A DNA stretch of 64,000 nt from Candidatus Babelota bacterium (GCA_003963225.1 RXKB01000002.1:1-64000), one strand, 5' to 3'; shown: positions 53,586 to 63,320, counted from the stretch's first letter. Notes: generated by a model from the sequence alone, not told the origin. Numbers and translations are program-made.

Positions 53586-55571
53586 ATGATTGATATTGCA
53601 TCGTTGCACACTATTTTATCTTTTACCACACTGGCAGGCCTTGTCGGGTTGGGAGCTGTCTTTTTACTACTGTTTTTCATAAATAACATCACCGTTAATC
53701 ATAAAGGGGCTGCATCCATTGCGTCTGCAATTGCAGATGGCGCAATGACTTTTTTACGTGAAGAATATAAAATAATCACTATTATGGCTATTATTATTGG
53801 CGCTATTCTTGGTTTTATTTTTAATAGTATTTTTGCTACGGCCGCATTTGGACTAGGCGCTGTTTCTTCTATGTTTACTGGTTTTGTAGGTATGCGTGCT
53901 GCAACCATGGCAAATGTACGCACTACTATGCAAGCTAAAAATCGTGGCGAACATGCTGCTTTTATGATGGCATTTTTTGGTGGCGGCGTAATGGGTTTTG
54001 CCGTAGCAAGCTTTGGATTATTATGTTTAAGTTACTTATTTTTTATGTTTGCTAATCATGAACATTTTGTTGTTATCTTAACCTGTTTTAGTCTTGGTGC
54101 AAGCTTGGTTGCGTTTTTTGCACGTATTGGAGGCGGTATTTATACCAAGTCTGCAGACGTCGGAGCAGATTTAGTAGGAAAAGTAGAAGCAGGCATACCT
54201 GAAGATGACCCACGTAACCCTGCAGTTATTGCAGATAACGTAGGTGATTGCGTTGGCGATACAGCTGGCATGGGTGCGGATATTTATGAATCATATGTAG
54301 GCGCACTAGTTTCAACCATTATTTTAGCTTACTCTACCGGTTATAATCATATTAATTATATAACATTACCTTTAATGCTTGCTGCTTTAGGTTTATTAAG
54401 TTCATGCATAGGTCTAATTTCAAACCTTGCCCTAAAATCAGAACCTGCAGCTATGTTACGCAACGCAACATATATTGCTATTTTGGCTTTTTTAGCAAGC
54501 GCATACAGTTACATGAACTGGCTTTCAATGGATATATATCTATTCTTTACTATTATACTTGGCTGTTTGGCTGGGGTAATTATCGGCTTAATTACTGAAT
54601 ATTACACTGGAAGCAAACCGGTTCAGAATGTTGCTGCAAGCTCTGAATCTGGTGCTGCAACAAACATAATTTATGGATTATCAGTAGGTATGGAATCAAC
54701 AGTACTGCCTGTATTTATTTTGTCAGGAATTGTACTTGCTTCATATCAATTAGGTGGTTTGTACGGCGTTTCGTTAGCTGCTGTTGCTATGCTTGCAACC
54801 GTTGGCATTACCATGACTGTTGATGCATATGGACCTATTGCAGACAATGCTGGCGGTATTTCAGAAATGGCAGGCTTTGGCCCTGAAGTACGATCAATTA
54901 CCGACAAACTAGACGCATTAGGCAACACCACTGCAGCTATTGGTAAAGGATTTGCTATTGGCTCTGCACTTCTGACTGCATTAGCAATGCTTTCTGCGTA
55001 CTGCCAACAAGCTGGTATTTCTACTTTAAATGTACTTGATCCATTTATTATGACTGGCATGTTTGTTGGTGCAACAGTGCCGTTTTTAATATCATCATTA
55101 ACTATGCGGTCTGTTAGCGATGCTGCATTAAAAATGGTGCGTGAAGTAAGACGTCAATTTAAAGAAATTCCAGGTCTAATGGCAGGAGAAGCATTACCAG
55201 ACTACAAACAATGTGTTGCAATTGCTACACAAGCTTCTTTATATGAAATGATTTTGCCTGGCATTATTACTGTAGGATTGCCAGTTATTGTTCGTTTTGC
55301 TTTTGGAAAATACGCATTAGGTGGCTTATTAATTGGATCAACTGTTTCTGGTGTAGTGCTTGCGTTAATGATGGCAAATGCCGGTGGTGTTTGGGATAAT
55401 GCTAAAAAATACATTGAAGCTGGTAATTTGGGTGGAAAAGGGTCACAAACACACAAAGCTGCTGTTATTGGCGACACTGTTGGAGATCCATTTAAAGATA
55501 CTTCTGGTCCAGCATTAAATATTTTAATTAAACTTATGTCGGTCGTTTCTTTATTGCTTGTATTAATTTAA
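53586..55571 (+). CDS. hppA: Membrane-bound pyrophosphatase, probably K+-dependent
   Basis: Hydrolyses pyrophosphate and pumps H+ or Na+ across the membrane. The active-site block [19 protein letters not shown] and [20 protein letters not shown], plus [16 protein letters not shown] and the C-terminal [14 protein letters not shown], are all present. About sixteen helices in 661 residues. GNTTAA at the K+ specificity site (Ala where K+-independent pumps have Lys) predicts K+ dependence, so an Na+ pump is possible. ATG 53586 has AAGGAAGG 4-5 bases upstream and is preferred to 53553. The promoter lies 48 bases upstream. Confidence 0.96.
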   Translation: MIDIASLHTILSFTTLAGLVGLGAVFLLLFFINNITVNHKGAASIASAIADGAMTFLREEYKIITIMAIIIGAILGFIFNSIFATAAFGLGAVSSMFTGFVGMRAATMANVRTTMQAKNRGEHAAFMMAFFGGGVMGFAVASFGLLCLSYLFFMFANHEHFVVILTCFSLGASLVAFFARIGGGIYTKSADVGADLVGKVEAGIPEDDPRNPAVIADNVGDCVGDTAGMGADIYESYVGALVSTIILAYSTGYNHINYITLPLMLAALGLLSSCIGLISNLALKSEPAAMLRNATYIAILAFLASAYSYMNWLSMDIYLFFTIILGCLAGVIIGLITEYYTGSKPVQNVAASSESGAATNIIYGLSVGMESTVLPVFILSGIVLASYQLGGLYGVSLAAVAMLATVGITMTVDAYGPIADNAGGISEMAGFGPEVRSITDKLDALGNTTAAIGKGFAIGSALLTALAMLSAYCQQAGISTLNVLDPFIMTGMFVGATVPFLISSLTMRSVSDAALKMVREVRRQFKEIPGLMAGEALPDYKQCVAIATQASLYEMILPGIITVGLPVIVRFAFGKYALGGLLIGSTVSGVVLALMMANAGGVWDNAKKYIEAGNLGGKGSQTHKAAVIGDTVGDPFKDTSGPALNILIKLMSVVSLLLVLI

Positions 55572-55589
55572 AAATACAGTTACATACAA

Positions 55590-55618
55590 AAAAGAGCCAG
55601 GATAAACCTGGCTCTTTT
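55590..55618 (+). terminator. Terminator after hppA
   Basis: Arms AAAAGAGCCAGG and CCTGGCTCTTTT with a 5-base loop, 18 bases after the hppA stop. The symmetric T and A runs would let it also serve the convergent gene that ends at 55636. Confidence 0.85.
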
Positions 55619-55635
55619 GGTAAAGCGATTTTAAA

Positions 55636-56136
55636 CTAGTGAAAAAAAATTTCCTGATTCATTATATTAAATGAATTGTTGACATAACAATAACATGATT
55701 TATTCAAAATTAAAGCATCATTATGTTGTAAGACAATTTCCTCATTAAGTTCATTTTCAATAAAATGCCAAAATTTAGGAGCTTGTTTGTCTAGTAAAGC
55801 TTTAACTAAAAAATGATATTCTTCACTAACAATACAACCAATATAACGCACATCACCAAAAGAACGCATATCAGTACTTAATTGCTTTATTCTAAATTGA
55901 GAATAGAACTGTTGCATTATTTTAAATAAGCAAGCTGCATTTACATCATGTCCAGCAAAACTATACAGCTCTTTTAAATCTACATCATTAACATACTTAT
56001 ACAATAAAGTTTTTGGTAATACCAAACGCAAACTTTTTTCTGAAGGCACTCTAACATACTCTATATATTCTGATTCCATAGCATAACTATTGCAAAAACT
56101 AATAAGCAAAAATATCACGAGACTGTACAATACCAT
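55636..56136 (-). CDS. Secreted hypothetical protein (166 aa)
   Basis: A signal peptide (MVLYSLVIFLLISFCNSYA) precedes a mixed alpha/beta domain with no recognised family. ATG 56136 has AAAGGAAG 6 bases upstream, whereas the longer frame to 56187 would overlap the gene before it. The start lies 10 bases after that gene's stop, so the two form an operon. Function unknown. Confidence 0.75.
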   Translation of the reverse strand: MVLYSLVIFLLISFCNSYAMESEYIEYVRVPSEKSLRLVLPKTLLYKYVNDVDLKELYSFAGHDVNAACLFKIMQQFYSQFRIKQLSTDMRSFGDVRYIGCIVSEEYHFLVKALLDKQAPKFWHFIENELNEEIVLQHNDALILNKSCYCYVNNSFNIMNQEIFFH

Positions 56137-56146
56137 CAATCTTCCT

Positions 56147-56602
56147 TTAGTATGCAATATTCTTTGGTAAAAACAGATGGCTAACAATAATAGTGTTCAT
56201 TACTTGCAAAAGCCATTCCCATTGCTTAACAATATGTTTTTTATCATCTTCTTCAATTGGATGCTCATTAAGATATTGAGTATAATAATCGACCAAATGA
56301 ATACATAATTTGTTTATAGATTCATTATTACCAGATCTCTTATAATGAGTTGACAAAAAACTTTTTTCAATTTCCGTATATAAAGCATTTTGTAAATAGC
56401 AAACGCGCATTAAAAGATTATTATACATATGCTTTGTAAATTCATTATTGGTTGTTACTTTTTCATTGACAAGTTTTTGAATTGTTGCACATTGATTATC
56501 AAATTCTATCGCATTTTTTTGTAACTCGCTATAATTATGTTCCGTTCCATGTAATGTTCCAGCATATGCAAATAGACTGGCATACAATATTATTAACTTC
56601 AT
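56147..56602 (-). CDS. Secreted helical hypothetical protein (151 aa)
   Basis: A signal peptide (MKLIILYASLFAYAGTLHG) and a helical mature part (MYNNLLMRVCYLQNALYTEI). AAAGGA ends 6 bases before ATG 56602, so I prefer it to the frame start at 56632. The size and helical type resemble the protein at 18911-19465, without clear sequence identity. First of a two-gene unit. Confidence 0.75.
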   Translation of the reverse strand: MKLIILYASLFAYAGTLHGTEHNYSELQKNAIEFDNQCATIQKLVNEKVTTNNEFTKHMYNNLLMRVCYLQNALYTEIEKSFLSTHYKRSGNNESINKLCIHLVDYYTQYLNEHPIEEDDKKHIVKQWEWLLQVMNTIIVSHLFLPKNIAY

Positions 56603-56683
56603 GTACATCCTTTTAATATAAAAAACTACCATTCATTTAAATGGATATCATTATAAAGATTTTACATGTTATTACAAAATTTT

Positions 56684-57859
56684 TTACATAGAAGGGGCGG
56701 AAGTATTTTGTATAATAGTATTATATATGCTATCGTTTTTTTGAGATTGCGCACTGTATATTCTACCTTTAACGACAGATCCAGATGATCTTACTTCACC
56801 ATAAGTATCTTTTGCAAAAGTAATATTTCCAGTAACAACAGTATTTTTAAGCTGAATTATTTGCATTTTATTATTTTTTTTGTCAACAATAATGGATTCT
56901 ACTTGGCAATCTTCAAAAATAGATATTTCTTCTTCCATAAAAGTACTATCTGAAAATTGATTTGGATCACGCGGCACAGTGTAAAAAAAAGATGTCATTT
57001 TATAGAATAGCCAACTAAAAAAAGAATACACACATGCAAAATAAGAATTTTTAATAGTTACTATGCTACCACTACTTGCATAAACGCTATTACCACTTCC
57101 ACTAACAGTTACTGTACTACCATCAGTTGCATGTACGTTATTCCCACTTCCAGCCACTGTTATAACACTGCCATGACTTGTTAGATAATCACCAAAAATA
57201 GCATTATCGTTTCCACACCTATTTTGTATGTACACCTGCTTAAAATTACTTTTTTTTGCGTTAATTAAATAAAGCTTTACAAGCACGTTAATGTTGGTAT
57301 TAAAACAGGTCAACAAGCTACCTACAAACAATTCTTCTTTAATTGTTCCACCTTGTTTTATTGTCATTGCACCACCAACCTCGCCGCCATCTGCTTCAAT
57401 TGTACCTTGAACAGTACAGCTACCTGCAATGTCAAACTTTTTACATTTTAAAATGCGCGTCGTAAGCGAACCACCAACATCACCTTTATCTGCTTTAATT
57501 GTATCTTTAACAGTACAACTACCACCAACGTCAAACTTTTTACAGTTTAAAATGGCTGTCGTAAGTGAACCACCAACCTTACCTTTATCTGCTTCAATTA
57601 TATCTTTAACAGTACAGCTGCCTCCAATATTAAACTTTTTACAGTTTAAAATGCGCGTCGTAAGCGAACCACCAACATCACCCTTATCTGCTTTAATTGT
57701 ATCTTTAACAGTACAACTACCACCAATATCAAATAATGTACATATAAGATTGATAACATTATAAGAACCGTTAATTTTAACATGCTGAGATAAAGTATTT
57801 TGCATGCATACCGAACTTGTAAAAAAAAGAAGAAATATTAATTTTGCTTTTATATACAC
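56684..57859 (-). CDS. Exported beta-solenoid-like repeat protein
   Basis: A signal peptide at residues 1-19 (LIFLLFFTSSVC) is followed by four 33-residue tandem repeats at 43-75, 76-108, 109-141 and about 142-173. Consensus features are GGSCTVKDTIEADKG, VGGSLTT and a CKK end. A shorter repeat block with 17-residue spacing (GSxVTVxGSGN, residues about 230-270) comes later, then a hydrophobic stretch (CVYSFFSWLFYKM). This glycine/valine spacing is typical of stacked beta-solenoids such as bactofilins. The two cysteines per repeat may form disulfide ladders outside the cell. The start is GTG 57859 with weak Shine-Dalgarno. A filament or surface structure is plausible; function unknown. Confidence 0.75.
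   Translation of the reverse strand: MYIKAKLIFLLFFTSSVCMQNTLSQHVKINGSYNVINLICTLFDIGGSCTVKDTIKADKGDVGGSLTTRILNCKKFNIGGSCTVKDIIEADKGKVGGSLTTAILNCKKFDVGGSCTVKDTIKADKGDVGGSLTTRILKCKKFDIAGSCTVQGTIEADGGEVGGAMTIKQGGTIKEELFVGSLLTCFNTNINVLVKLYLINAKKSNFKQVYIQNRCGNDNAIFGDYLTSHGSVITVAGSGNNVHATDGSTVTVSGSGNSVYASSGSIVTIKNSYFACVYSFFSWLFYKMTSFFYTVPRDPNQFSDSTFMEEEISIFEDCQVESIIVDKKNNKMQIIQLKNTVVTGNITFAKDTYGEVRSSGSVVKGRIYSAQSQKNDSIYNTIIQNTSAPSM
57338..57733 (-). repeat. Four 99-bp tandem repeats inside the solenoid gene
   Basis: Each copy encodes one 33-residue unit (57733-57635, 57634-57536, 57535-57437, 57436-57338). The first three are nearly identical at DNA level and the fourth is diverged, which suggests recent expansion and possible copy-number variation. 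Confidence 0.85.
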
Positions 57860-57960
57860 TTTGCACCATGTTGTTTAAACTTTATTTCAAAGTAATAATA
57901 CGTTTTTGATATATAACATGCAAGCATAATAAAAGCAGACGTTACATCTTGCAATAACGC

Positions 57961-59352
57961 CTACCATACGTTAAACTTTTTTGCTGCAGTATATTTTTGA
58001 AGTTGTAACATGGCACCGGCAGGATCAATATAATACTGGTACGCAAAACTGACATATACCACACAACGGTTCCATTCTATTGCTTTATATTGAGCGACAC
58101 GCAGCATAAGAAGCTTGACATAATCAACAGTCCAACGGTCATTGCATAATGCGTATATCATACATGCTTTAAAGCAGTCACGTGGTCGTTTTGCAAAAAA
58201 AAGCTCCGAACAAATATAAGGCACCACCGTAAACTGGTCTGTAATGTTGAGTACTGGTCGTTCATTATCTGAAGGAACAATTTCATGCATGTTTTTAAAA
58301 TAAAGATCATGTATAAGTTGATACCTAAATAATGAAGGTGTGCGTTCAGTCAAAACCATTGCGTGTTTTTTATGAAACTGATGTTGCACGTTGCCATCAT
58401 AAAACCAATACAATGTGTTACGATACTGATTTTTATCCCAAGCAAAAGCTCCTGTCAATAAATGAATTGGCTTACTTGTGTATTGCTTGGTTAAAGCATA
58501 TGGCAGTACCGTTTCTGCTAACTTGTCATAATAAAAAGATGCTTCTGGCATTAAAAATATAGTCGCATTATTATGCATTGCTATTATATCTTTAAAAAAA
58601 GCAGTTGCAAGCTGAACCATATTATCTACTGAAGGCTGAGCTCGAAAAACATATGGCACCGTAACTACGTCTTCAAACCAGACAGGTTTTGCAGATTTTT
58701 GTACAGGAAAAAGTAAACACCCTAGCCAAAAAAGCATACAAACAAAAAGAAACTTTTTCCAATACAAAGATCGATCATATAAAAAACCAAATAACGATGC
58801 TTGAGTGGTGAGCAATATGGCACATAAACCTTCACCATGCAACCAAGGCAAAAGACGGACAAATGAGGGATATACAACCAAAGGAAGCACTGGGTGCAGT
58901 AAAAAATATCCTTCAACCACATCAAACGGCATCATGCACACATGATCCATTAACAAAAAATAAATCCACATGGCAAAAATATATGACCATACAACAGAAT
59001 ACCGCATCGAAAAAAATACGTAGCGCAAAACAACTTTTGCAATAAAAGTGATGCTTAAGCCAAATAACGCTGCATAACAAATTATACAAAGTGCAACAAA
59101 AAGCGCCTGCGCCAAAGGTCCTTCTGCCATAGTAACAATGCCAATACATATTCCAGCTAAATGGAAAGCATTTGCAAAAAAGCTCCATACATATGCTTGT
59201 TTATATGATAGATGATTATTTAATACGACCACATAAAAAAAAGGAAGCAAAAATAGAAATGAGCACCACCAAAAATAAGTATTATATAAAGCCGGCAATG
59301 CATACAATAAAGCTGAAAATACCAATAAAGTATATGTTTTTATACCACTCAT
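57961..59352 (-). CDS. lnt: Apolipoprotein N-acyltransferase-like protein, copy 1
   Basis: Lnt adds the third acyl chain to lipoproteins at the periplasmic face, using a nitrilase-fold domain. About six to eight membrane segments precede residue 215, followed by the catalytic domain. The triad aligns with E. coli Glu267-Lys335-Cys387: Glu270 in LMPE, Lys328 in KKHAMVLTE (family pattern KRHLVPFGE) and Cys381 in PYICSE. Glu336 matches E. coli Glu343. Motifs around them are diverged, so substrate or donor may differ. It starts at the base after the stop of copy 2, on the same strand. Confidence 0.82.
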   Translation of the reverse strand: MSGIKTYTLLVFSALLYALPALYNTYFWWCSFLFLLPFFYVVVLNNHLSYKQAYVWSFFANAFHLAGICIGIVTMAEGPLAQALFVALCIICYAALFGLSITFIAKVVLRYVFFSMRYSVVWSYIFAMWIYFLLMDHVCMMPFDVVEGYFLLHPVLPLVVYPSFVRLLPWLHGEGLCAILLTTQASLFGFLYDRSLYWKKFLFVCMLFWLGCLLFPVQKSAKPVWFEDVVTVPYVFRAQPSVDNMVQLATAFFKDIIAMHNNATIFLMPEASFYYDKLAETVLPYALTKQYTSKPIHLLTGAFAWDKNQYRNTLYWFYDGNVQHQFHKKHAMVLTERTPSLFRYQLIHDLYFKNMHEIVPSDNERPVLNITDQFTVVPYICSELFFAKRPRDCFKACMIYALCNDRWTVDYVKLLMLRVAQYKAIEWNRCVVYVSFAYQYYIDPAGAMLQLQKYTAAKKFNVW

Positions 59353-60714
59353 TTATGCTACCTTTTTTAATTTTATAGTGCTTCCATTAGGCAAAATAAC
59401 AGCTTGATAAATAAAAGATACGTAGACTATTGTTCGTTGCCATGCGATAGCTTGAAATATAGCAGCTAAAAACATAAGGCGTGCCACGTACGCCGCCAAC
59501 AGTTGATCATTACAAACAGCTACAATTGGCATATCAGCAAAAGCATCATCTGGATAATAGTTAAAAAAAAGTTCAGAACATATGTACGGCACTAATGTAA
59601 ATTCATCATCTATAGTAATATATTTTTTATTTTTTATAGAAGGTGTAATTTGTGATCTATTGTGAAAAAAAATATGTTGCCAAAAAGAAGATTGTATTAT
59701 GTCTGGCAACCGCTCAGTAAGCACCATGGCATGTCGCTTGTCAAAACATTTTTGCAATACACCATCGTACACCCAATGCATTGAATTAAAATAATAATCT
59801 TTTTTCCATCTAAACGCTCCTGCAAGAACATGTATTTTTTTACCAATCACTTTATGTCCCCATAAATTGGATAAGGTTGGCATAGCAAGTTGTTCACAAT
59901 AAAATGAAGACTCGGGCATAATAAATAACGTGTCTTCTGGAAATGTTACAAGGTGTTTTTTTATTACATCTGCTACCTGCATTGTTAAAAACGTCAGATT
60001 ATATTGTGGAGCAAATGCCATTGGTATAGCAGCAATCTTTGTATGCCAATGTGGAATTATAATTTGATGGTTACTACTATTTTTTATTAGTAACAGTATA
60101 GAACAAAAATGTATGATCCAAAAAAAACACATTTGTATACTATATATCAAAATAATTGTTGTAGCAGCTGAAAAAAATAATACCAAGAATATTGCTAACG
60201 CTCTGCCAAAGAACAGTAATAAATACAATAATGGTGGAAAAGATCCTAATGGCACAAGAGGACTCATTAAAAGATAACCTTCGCATCTGCCAAAAGGAAA
60301 AAGGCAGAAAAGATCTATATATATTATATAGCTATATAAAGCTAAACAATTAATAAGCACTTTTGCAAATGCTTTTTTTTGAAATAAAAATAATATAATA
60401 CAATAGTTTGCTAACCAAAAAAATAAGCCTGCAAAAAGAGCATGGTATGTTATGTTAAAGAAAAACGGAAGCATTTTATAGGGCCAAAAACCGTGCCCCA
60501 TAATAAATACAGCTTTGAAAACTCCTTGTAAATGGCATGCAAGGGATAAAAAACCAAATACAAATCCATATACAAAAGAACAAGTATGGTAAACTCCATA
60601 TAAAAAAAGTGGCAGGGGGAAAAAAAATATCATCCACCAACATATATCAGGGTAATAAAATGGTATTACGTATAATGTTACACTGACTAGTAAAGAATTT
60701 ACACACCAATACAA
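59353..60714 (-). CDS. lnt: Apolipoprotein N-acyltransferase-like protein, copy 2
   Basis: Paralog of the next gene, same topology of N-terminal helices and a C-terminal nitrilase domain. The triad is Glu268 (FIMPESS), Lys326 (DKRHAMVLTE) and Cys379 (PYICSE), with Glu334 also kept. Shared YICSELFF and AVCND/ALCND blocks confirm duplication. It starts at TTG 60714 with AAGGA 7 bases upstream. Two tandem copies are unusual; one may have a changed acceptor or donor, or the pair may work together as in some divided Lnt systems. Confidence 0.82.
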   Translation of the reverse strand: MYWCVNSLLVSVTLYVIPFYYPDICWWMIFFFPLPLFLYGVYHTCSFVYGFVFGFLSLACHLQGVFKAVFIMGHGFWPYKMLPFFFNITYHALFAGLFFWLANYCIILFLFQKKAFAKVLINCLALYSYIIYIDLFCLFPFGRCEGYLLMSPLVPLGSFPPLLYLLLFFGRALAIFLVLFFSAATTIILIYSIQMCFFWIIHFCSILLLIKNSSNHQIIIPHWHTKIAAIPMAFAPQYNLTFLTMQVADVIKKHLVTFPEDTLFIMPESSFYCEQLAMPTLSNLWGHKVIGKKIHVLAGAFRWKKDYYFNSMHWVYDGVLQKCFDKRHAMVLTERLPDIIQSSFWQHIFFHNRSQITPSIKNKKYITIDDEFTLVPYICSELFFNYYPDDAFADMPIVAVCNDQLLAAYVARLMFLAAIFQAIAWQRTIVYVSFIYQAVILPNGSTIKLKKVA

Positions 60715-60755
60715 TACCTATCCTTTTATATCAAAGGTCTAGTGCTATTGTATGA

Positions 60756-61802
60756 TTACTCCTTTTTATATTGCAATAGTTTGACAACAGGGTTATTTGC
60801 AATCTGGGTATCTGTTATACCTGGATTAGCTTTTCGTAATGCTTTAACAGCTCTACCAAGTGGTGAATACCCACAAAAATCTTTTCCGGTAGATGGATTT
60901 ATACCGCAACTATCTTTTATGTCTAATCGAGCACCACGGCTTATTAATAATTTAATCATGGGTTCATCTAATGACATAGCTGCATAATGCAATGGTGTTT
61001 GGCCCCATCCATTTAAACTGTTCACATCTTGGCCTGCGTCTAAAAAAATAGTTACTATTTTTTGTGCTCCTTGTAATGCAGCCAAATGAATAGCCATTGG
61101 CTGGTCATCATCAGCTAAAGAAAGATCTGTATTGCGGATTTTAATAGTTAAATCAACACCTGCATTCACTAATGATCTAACAGTTTCTATATGCCCATTC
61201 AAACAGGCTATTACTAACGGTGTATATCCAGCAATATCCAACACATTTTTTTGAGCACCTTTCTCACATAATAATGCTGCTGCCTTATCATGGTTAAATA
61301 GAGCAGCAATATGTAAAGCTGTTCTTTCAAATGAACTTTGTCGATGTTCTAATGATTTTATTGCCCCATGCTCAATTAATGTTTTTACTACTTGGTAAGC
61401 ATTTTCTTTATTACCAGCAAAATTCATTGAGACCTTTGAAAGATCATCCAATGCTGTACGATCTTCGTTCTGTTGCCATTGAGCAAGAGCATCAGCAATT
61501 TTTGCCAATGGAATTTTTTCTGTATCATCAAATAAAGCAACCTGCACTGGGGTCATCTGCCAAAAACACCCAATTTCATTTACATTAGCCCCTTTGGCAA
61601 TAAGGTCATTAGTTAATTGGATGTTTCCCGCTTTAGCTGCTTCGTGTAAAGGTTTGCACTGCTGTATTTCTGGCAATCCTGCTTTAGCTTTTACCTTCCC
61701 ATCAACTTTATTTTGTATATCAGATCCAAAAGTATCCCAATTAATCTGCTTTCCTATTAAAAACCCTGTACTAAATAGTAAAAAAAGTTTTTTATATATC
61801 AT
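60756..61802 (-). CDS. Secreted ankyrin-repeat protein
   Basis: Ankyrin repeats bind other proteins and are common in host-interacting bacteria. After a short signal peptide (LFLLFSTGFLIG), six or so repeats span residues about 49-330. The clearest are KPLHEAAKAGNIQLTNDLI, RTALHIAALFNHDKAAALL, YTPLVIACLNGHIETVRSLV, AIHLAALQGAQKIVTIFL and TPLHYAAMSLDEPMIKLLI. No other domain is present, so its function is binding only. The presence of a leader makes an exported effector or surface protein likely. The start is ATG 61802. It lies 41 bases upstream of the Lnt-like pair on the same strand. Confidence 0.9.
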   Translation of the reverse strand: MIYKKLFLLFSTGFLIGKQINWDTFGSDIQNKVDGKVKAKAGLPEIQQCKPLHEAAKAGNIQLTNDLIAKGANVNEIGCFWQMTPVQVALFDDTEKIPLAKIADALAQWQQNEDRTALDDLSKVSMNFAGNKENAYQVVKTLIEHGAIKSLEHRQSSFERTALHIAALFNHDKAAALLCEKGAQKNVLDIAGYTPLVIACLNGHIETVRSLVNAGVDLTIKIRNTDLSLADDDQPMAIHLAALQGAQKIVTIFLDAGQDVNSLNGWGQTPLHYAAMSLDEPMIKLLISRGARLDIKDSCGINPSTGKDFCGYSPLGRAVKALRKANPGITDTQIANNPVVKLLQYKKE

Positions 61803-61910
61803 GCGCCTATACCGCCTTGCCGATTAAAATATACGTTATTTCCCTGTTCCTACATATCATAGTAACAAAAAAAGAAAATAAAAATAAAGATATTTTATAT
61901 TTATTTTTTA

Positions 61911-61940
61911 TTGCTAATAAAATGCCTATTTTGTTATATT
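61911..61940 (+). promoter_or_regulatory. Probable promoter of the three-gene secreted array
   Basis: TTGCTA (61911-61916), an 18-base spacer and TATATT (61935-61940). It lies 56 bases before the ATG at 61996. No other promoter is obvious ahead of the two following genes. Confidence 0.5.
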
Positions 61941-61995
61941 AATTTTAAGTATGAATTTTATTAATTTTTATGTTATTCAAGATAAAGGAGCGGGT

Positions 61996-62682
61996 ATGTT
62001 AAAAAAAAGCACTTTCACTATTACAATTACTTTATTAATAATTGGATCAGGAGCTTATCAACACTATATATATTCTTCTGGTCGGGATACTGTTACTTGT
62101 TCTAACATAGTCATGGGTACTAATCAAAACGTACGCGGACAAGAAACAAACTGCGGACCTGTACAAACAGAAAAAGAAGTATTCAATGCTGCAGGTGATA
62201 AAGTAAGTTGGGCAAATCTTGACAAATCAAGAAAAAACACAGAAAAATGGGGTGTCATTGCAAAAACAGAACAGCATACACTAAAATTTCCTAAATCTGG
62301 CGAAAAGAAAATAATTTCTTTAACACCAACACAAGGCGCTTATAAAGACAGGCCTGTTGAAATATTAATAGTTTCTTTTGATAAACGTACAGAAATTGAT
62401 GAAAGCAATCTACCGCAAAGCGTAAAAGATCAATTAGCTCGCTTACAAGAAGACACTCAGTTTAACTCTGTCATTAAAATATATCGAAAAACAAACACAG
62501 AAAAAAAATATACAGAAGTGTATGAAATATTCTCACAAGAATATCCCCATAAATTAGAAATTAAAATTTCTATTACGCCAAACGGTCTAATTAAAACAGA
62601 ACAAACAATTAAAGAAACCGACGTAGATGGCAATAAAATAGAAATTCAACCTTTTGAAATAGATCTAGCTAGCTTTGAATAA
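61996..62682 (+). CDS. Secreted cysteine-motif protein, array member 1
   Basis: 228 residues. A signal peptide (FTITITLLIIGSGA) is followed by the motif SGRDTVTCSN and GTNQNVRGQETNCG. A mixed alpha/beta body contains SLTPTQG, KDRPVEILIVSF and VIKIYRK. The motif recurs almost exactly in member 3, and the body recurs in all three. ATG 61996 has AAAGGAG 5 bases upstream and is preferred to 61951. I recognise no family. The array appears to be one operon, with gaps of 11 and 31 bases. Confidence 0.8.
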   Translation: MLKKSTFTITITLLIIGSGAYQHYIYSSGRDTVTCSNIVMGTNQNVRGQETNCGPVQTEKEVFNAAGDKVSWANLDKSRKNTEKWGVIAKTEQHTLKFPKSGEKKIISLTPTQGAYKDRPVEILIVSFDKRTEIDESNLPQSVKDQLARLQEDTQFNSVIKIYRKTNTEKKYTEVYEIFSQEYPHKLEIKISITPNGLIKTEQTIKETDVDGNKIEIQPFEIDLASFE

Positions 62683-62693
62683 GGAATAATGCG

Positions 62694-63320
62694 ATGAATA
62701 AAACATTATTATTCACATACTTATGTCTTTTCTGCAATATCTACTTACAAGGTCAAACAACTATAGTATACAACATAAATAATAACAGTTGTGCAGGCTC
62801 AAATATGAATTGCGAAGGATTTGTAAACTCTGTCGGTGACCTTATTGCTTGGGACACTAGCAATAGTCAAGTGGTAACACACTTAACATTTACAGAGCCA
62901 AAAACAATAACACTCGACTTTAAAACGAGTAAAAATTCAAAATTAATTCATACATTTGTTCCTTCTACTGGCGCATCCAAAGGCAAACGAATTCGTGTAC
63001 TATTTTGCTTAATTCCTTTTAATGCGAACTATAGCAAACTTAAACTACCAGATAAAGTAGCTATAGAGGTAAAAAACATTATAAAAGAACAAAAAGATAA
63101 TGGTATATCTTCAATTATAAAAGTATACAGACAGTTTACCGGTGATAATAATGCACCAGACGTTTCTGAATGGGTTGAATTAGCCACATTACTTATACCA
63201 AAAACCTCTACAGAAAAGCAAAGAATCACGCTAAACCCAGATGCCACTGCTGTAGCAACTGCTCAAAATGATGCTGGTGAAAAAGTGGAATTAGTAATTG
63301 ATTTACAAAAAGAGTACTAA
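62694..63320 (+). CDS. Secreted cysteine-motif protein, array member 2
   Basis: 208 residues, a signal peptide (LLFTYLCLFCNIYLQG) and the related but shortened cysteine segment NNNSCAGSNMNCEG. The body shares FVPSTGASKGKRIRVLF, LPDKVAIEVKNII and IIKVYRQF with its neighbours' FTPTxG...VEILFV and IKIYRK. AAGGAATAATGCG precedes the ATG. The lost GTNQN block suggests faster evolution. Function unknown. Confidence 0.78.
   Translation: MNKTLLFTYLCLFCNIYLQGQTTIVYNINNNSCAGSNMNCEGFVNSVGDLIAWDTSNSQVVTHLTFTEPKTITLDFKTSKNSKLIHTFVPSTGASKGKRIRVLFCLIPFNANYSKLKLPDKVAIEVKNIIKEQKDNGISSIIKVYRQFTGDNNAPDVSEWVELATLLIPKTSTEKQRITLNPDATAVATAQNDAGEKVELVIDLQKEY

Noticed and set aside
54746-55060. Minus-strand frame inside hppA
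   Set aside because: Lies wholly within the conserved pyrophosphatase gene; composition is typical of an antisense shadow.
57429-57764. Plus-strand frame of 111 codons with regular repeats
   Set aside because: It is the mirror of the 99-bp repeats in the minus-strand solenoid gene, which has a signal peptide and coherent protein repeats.
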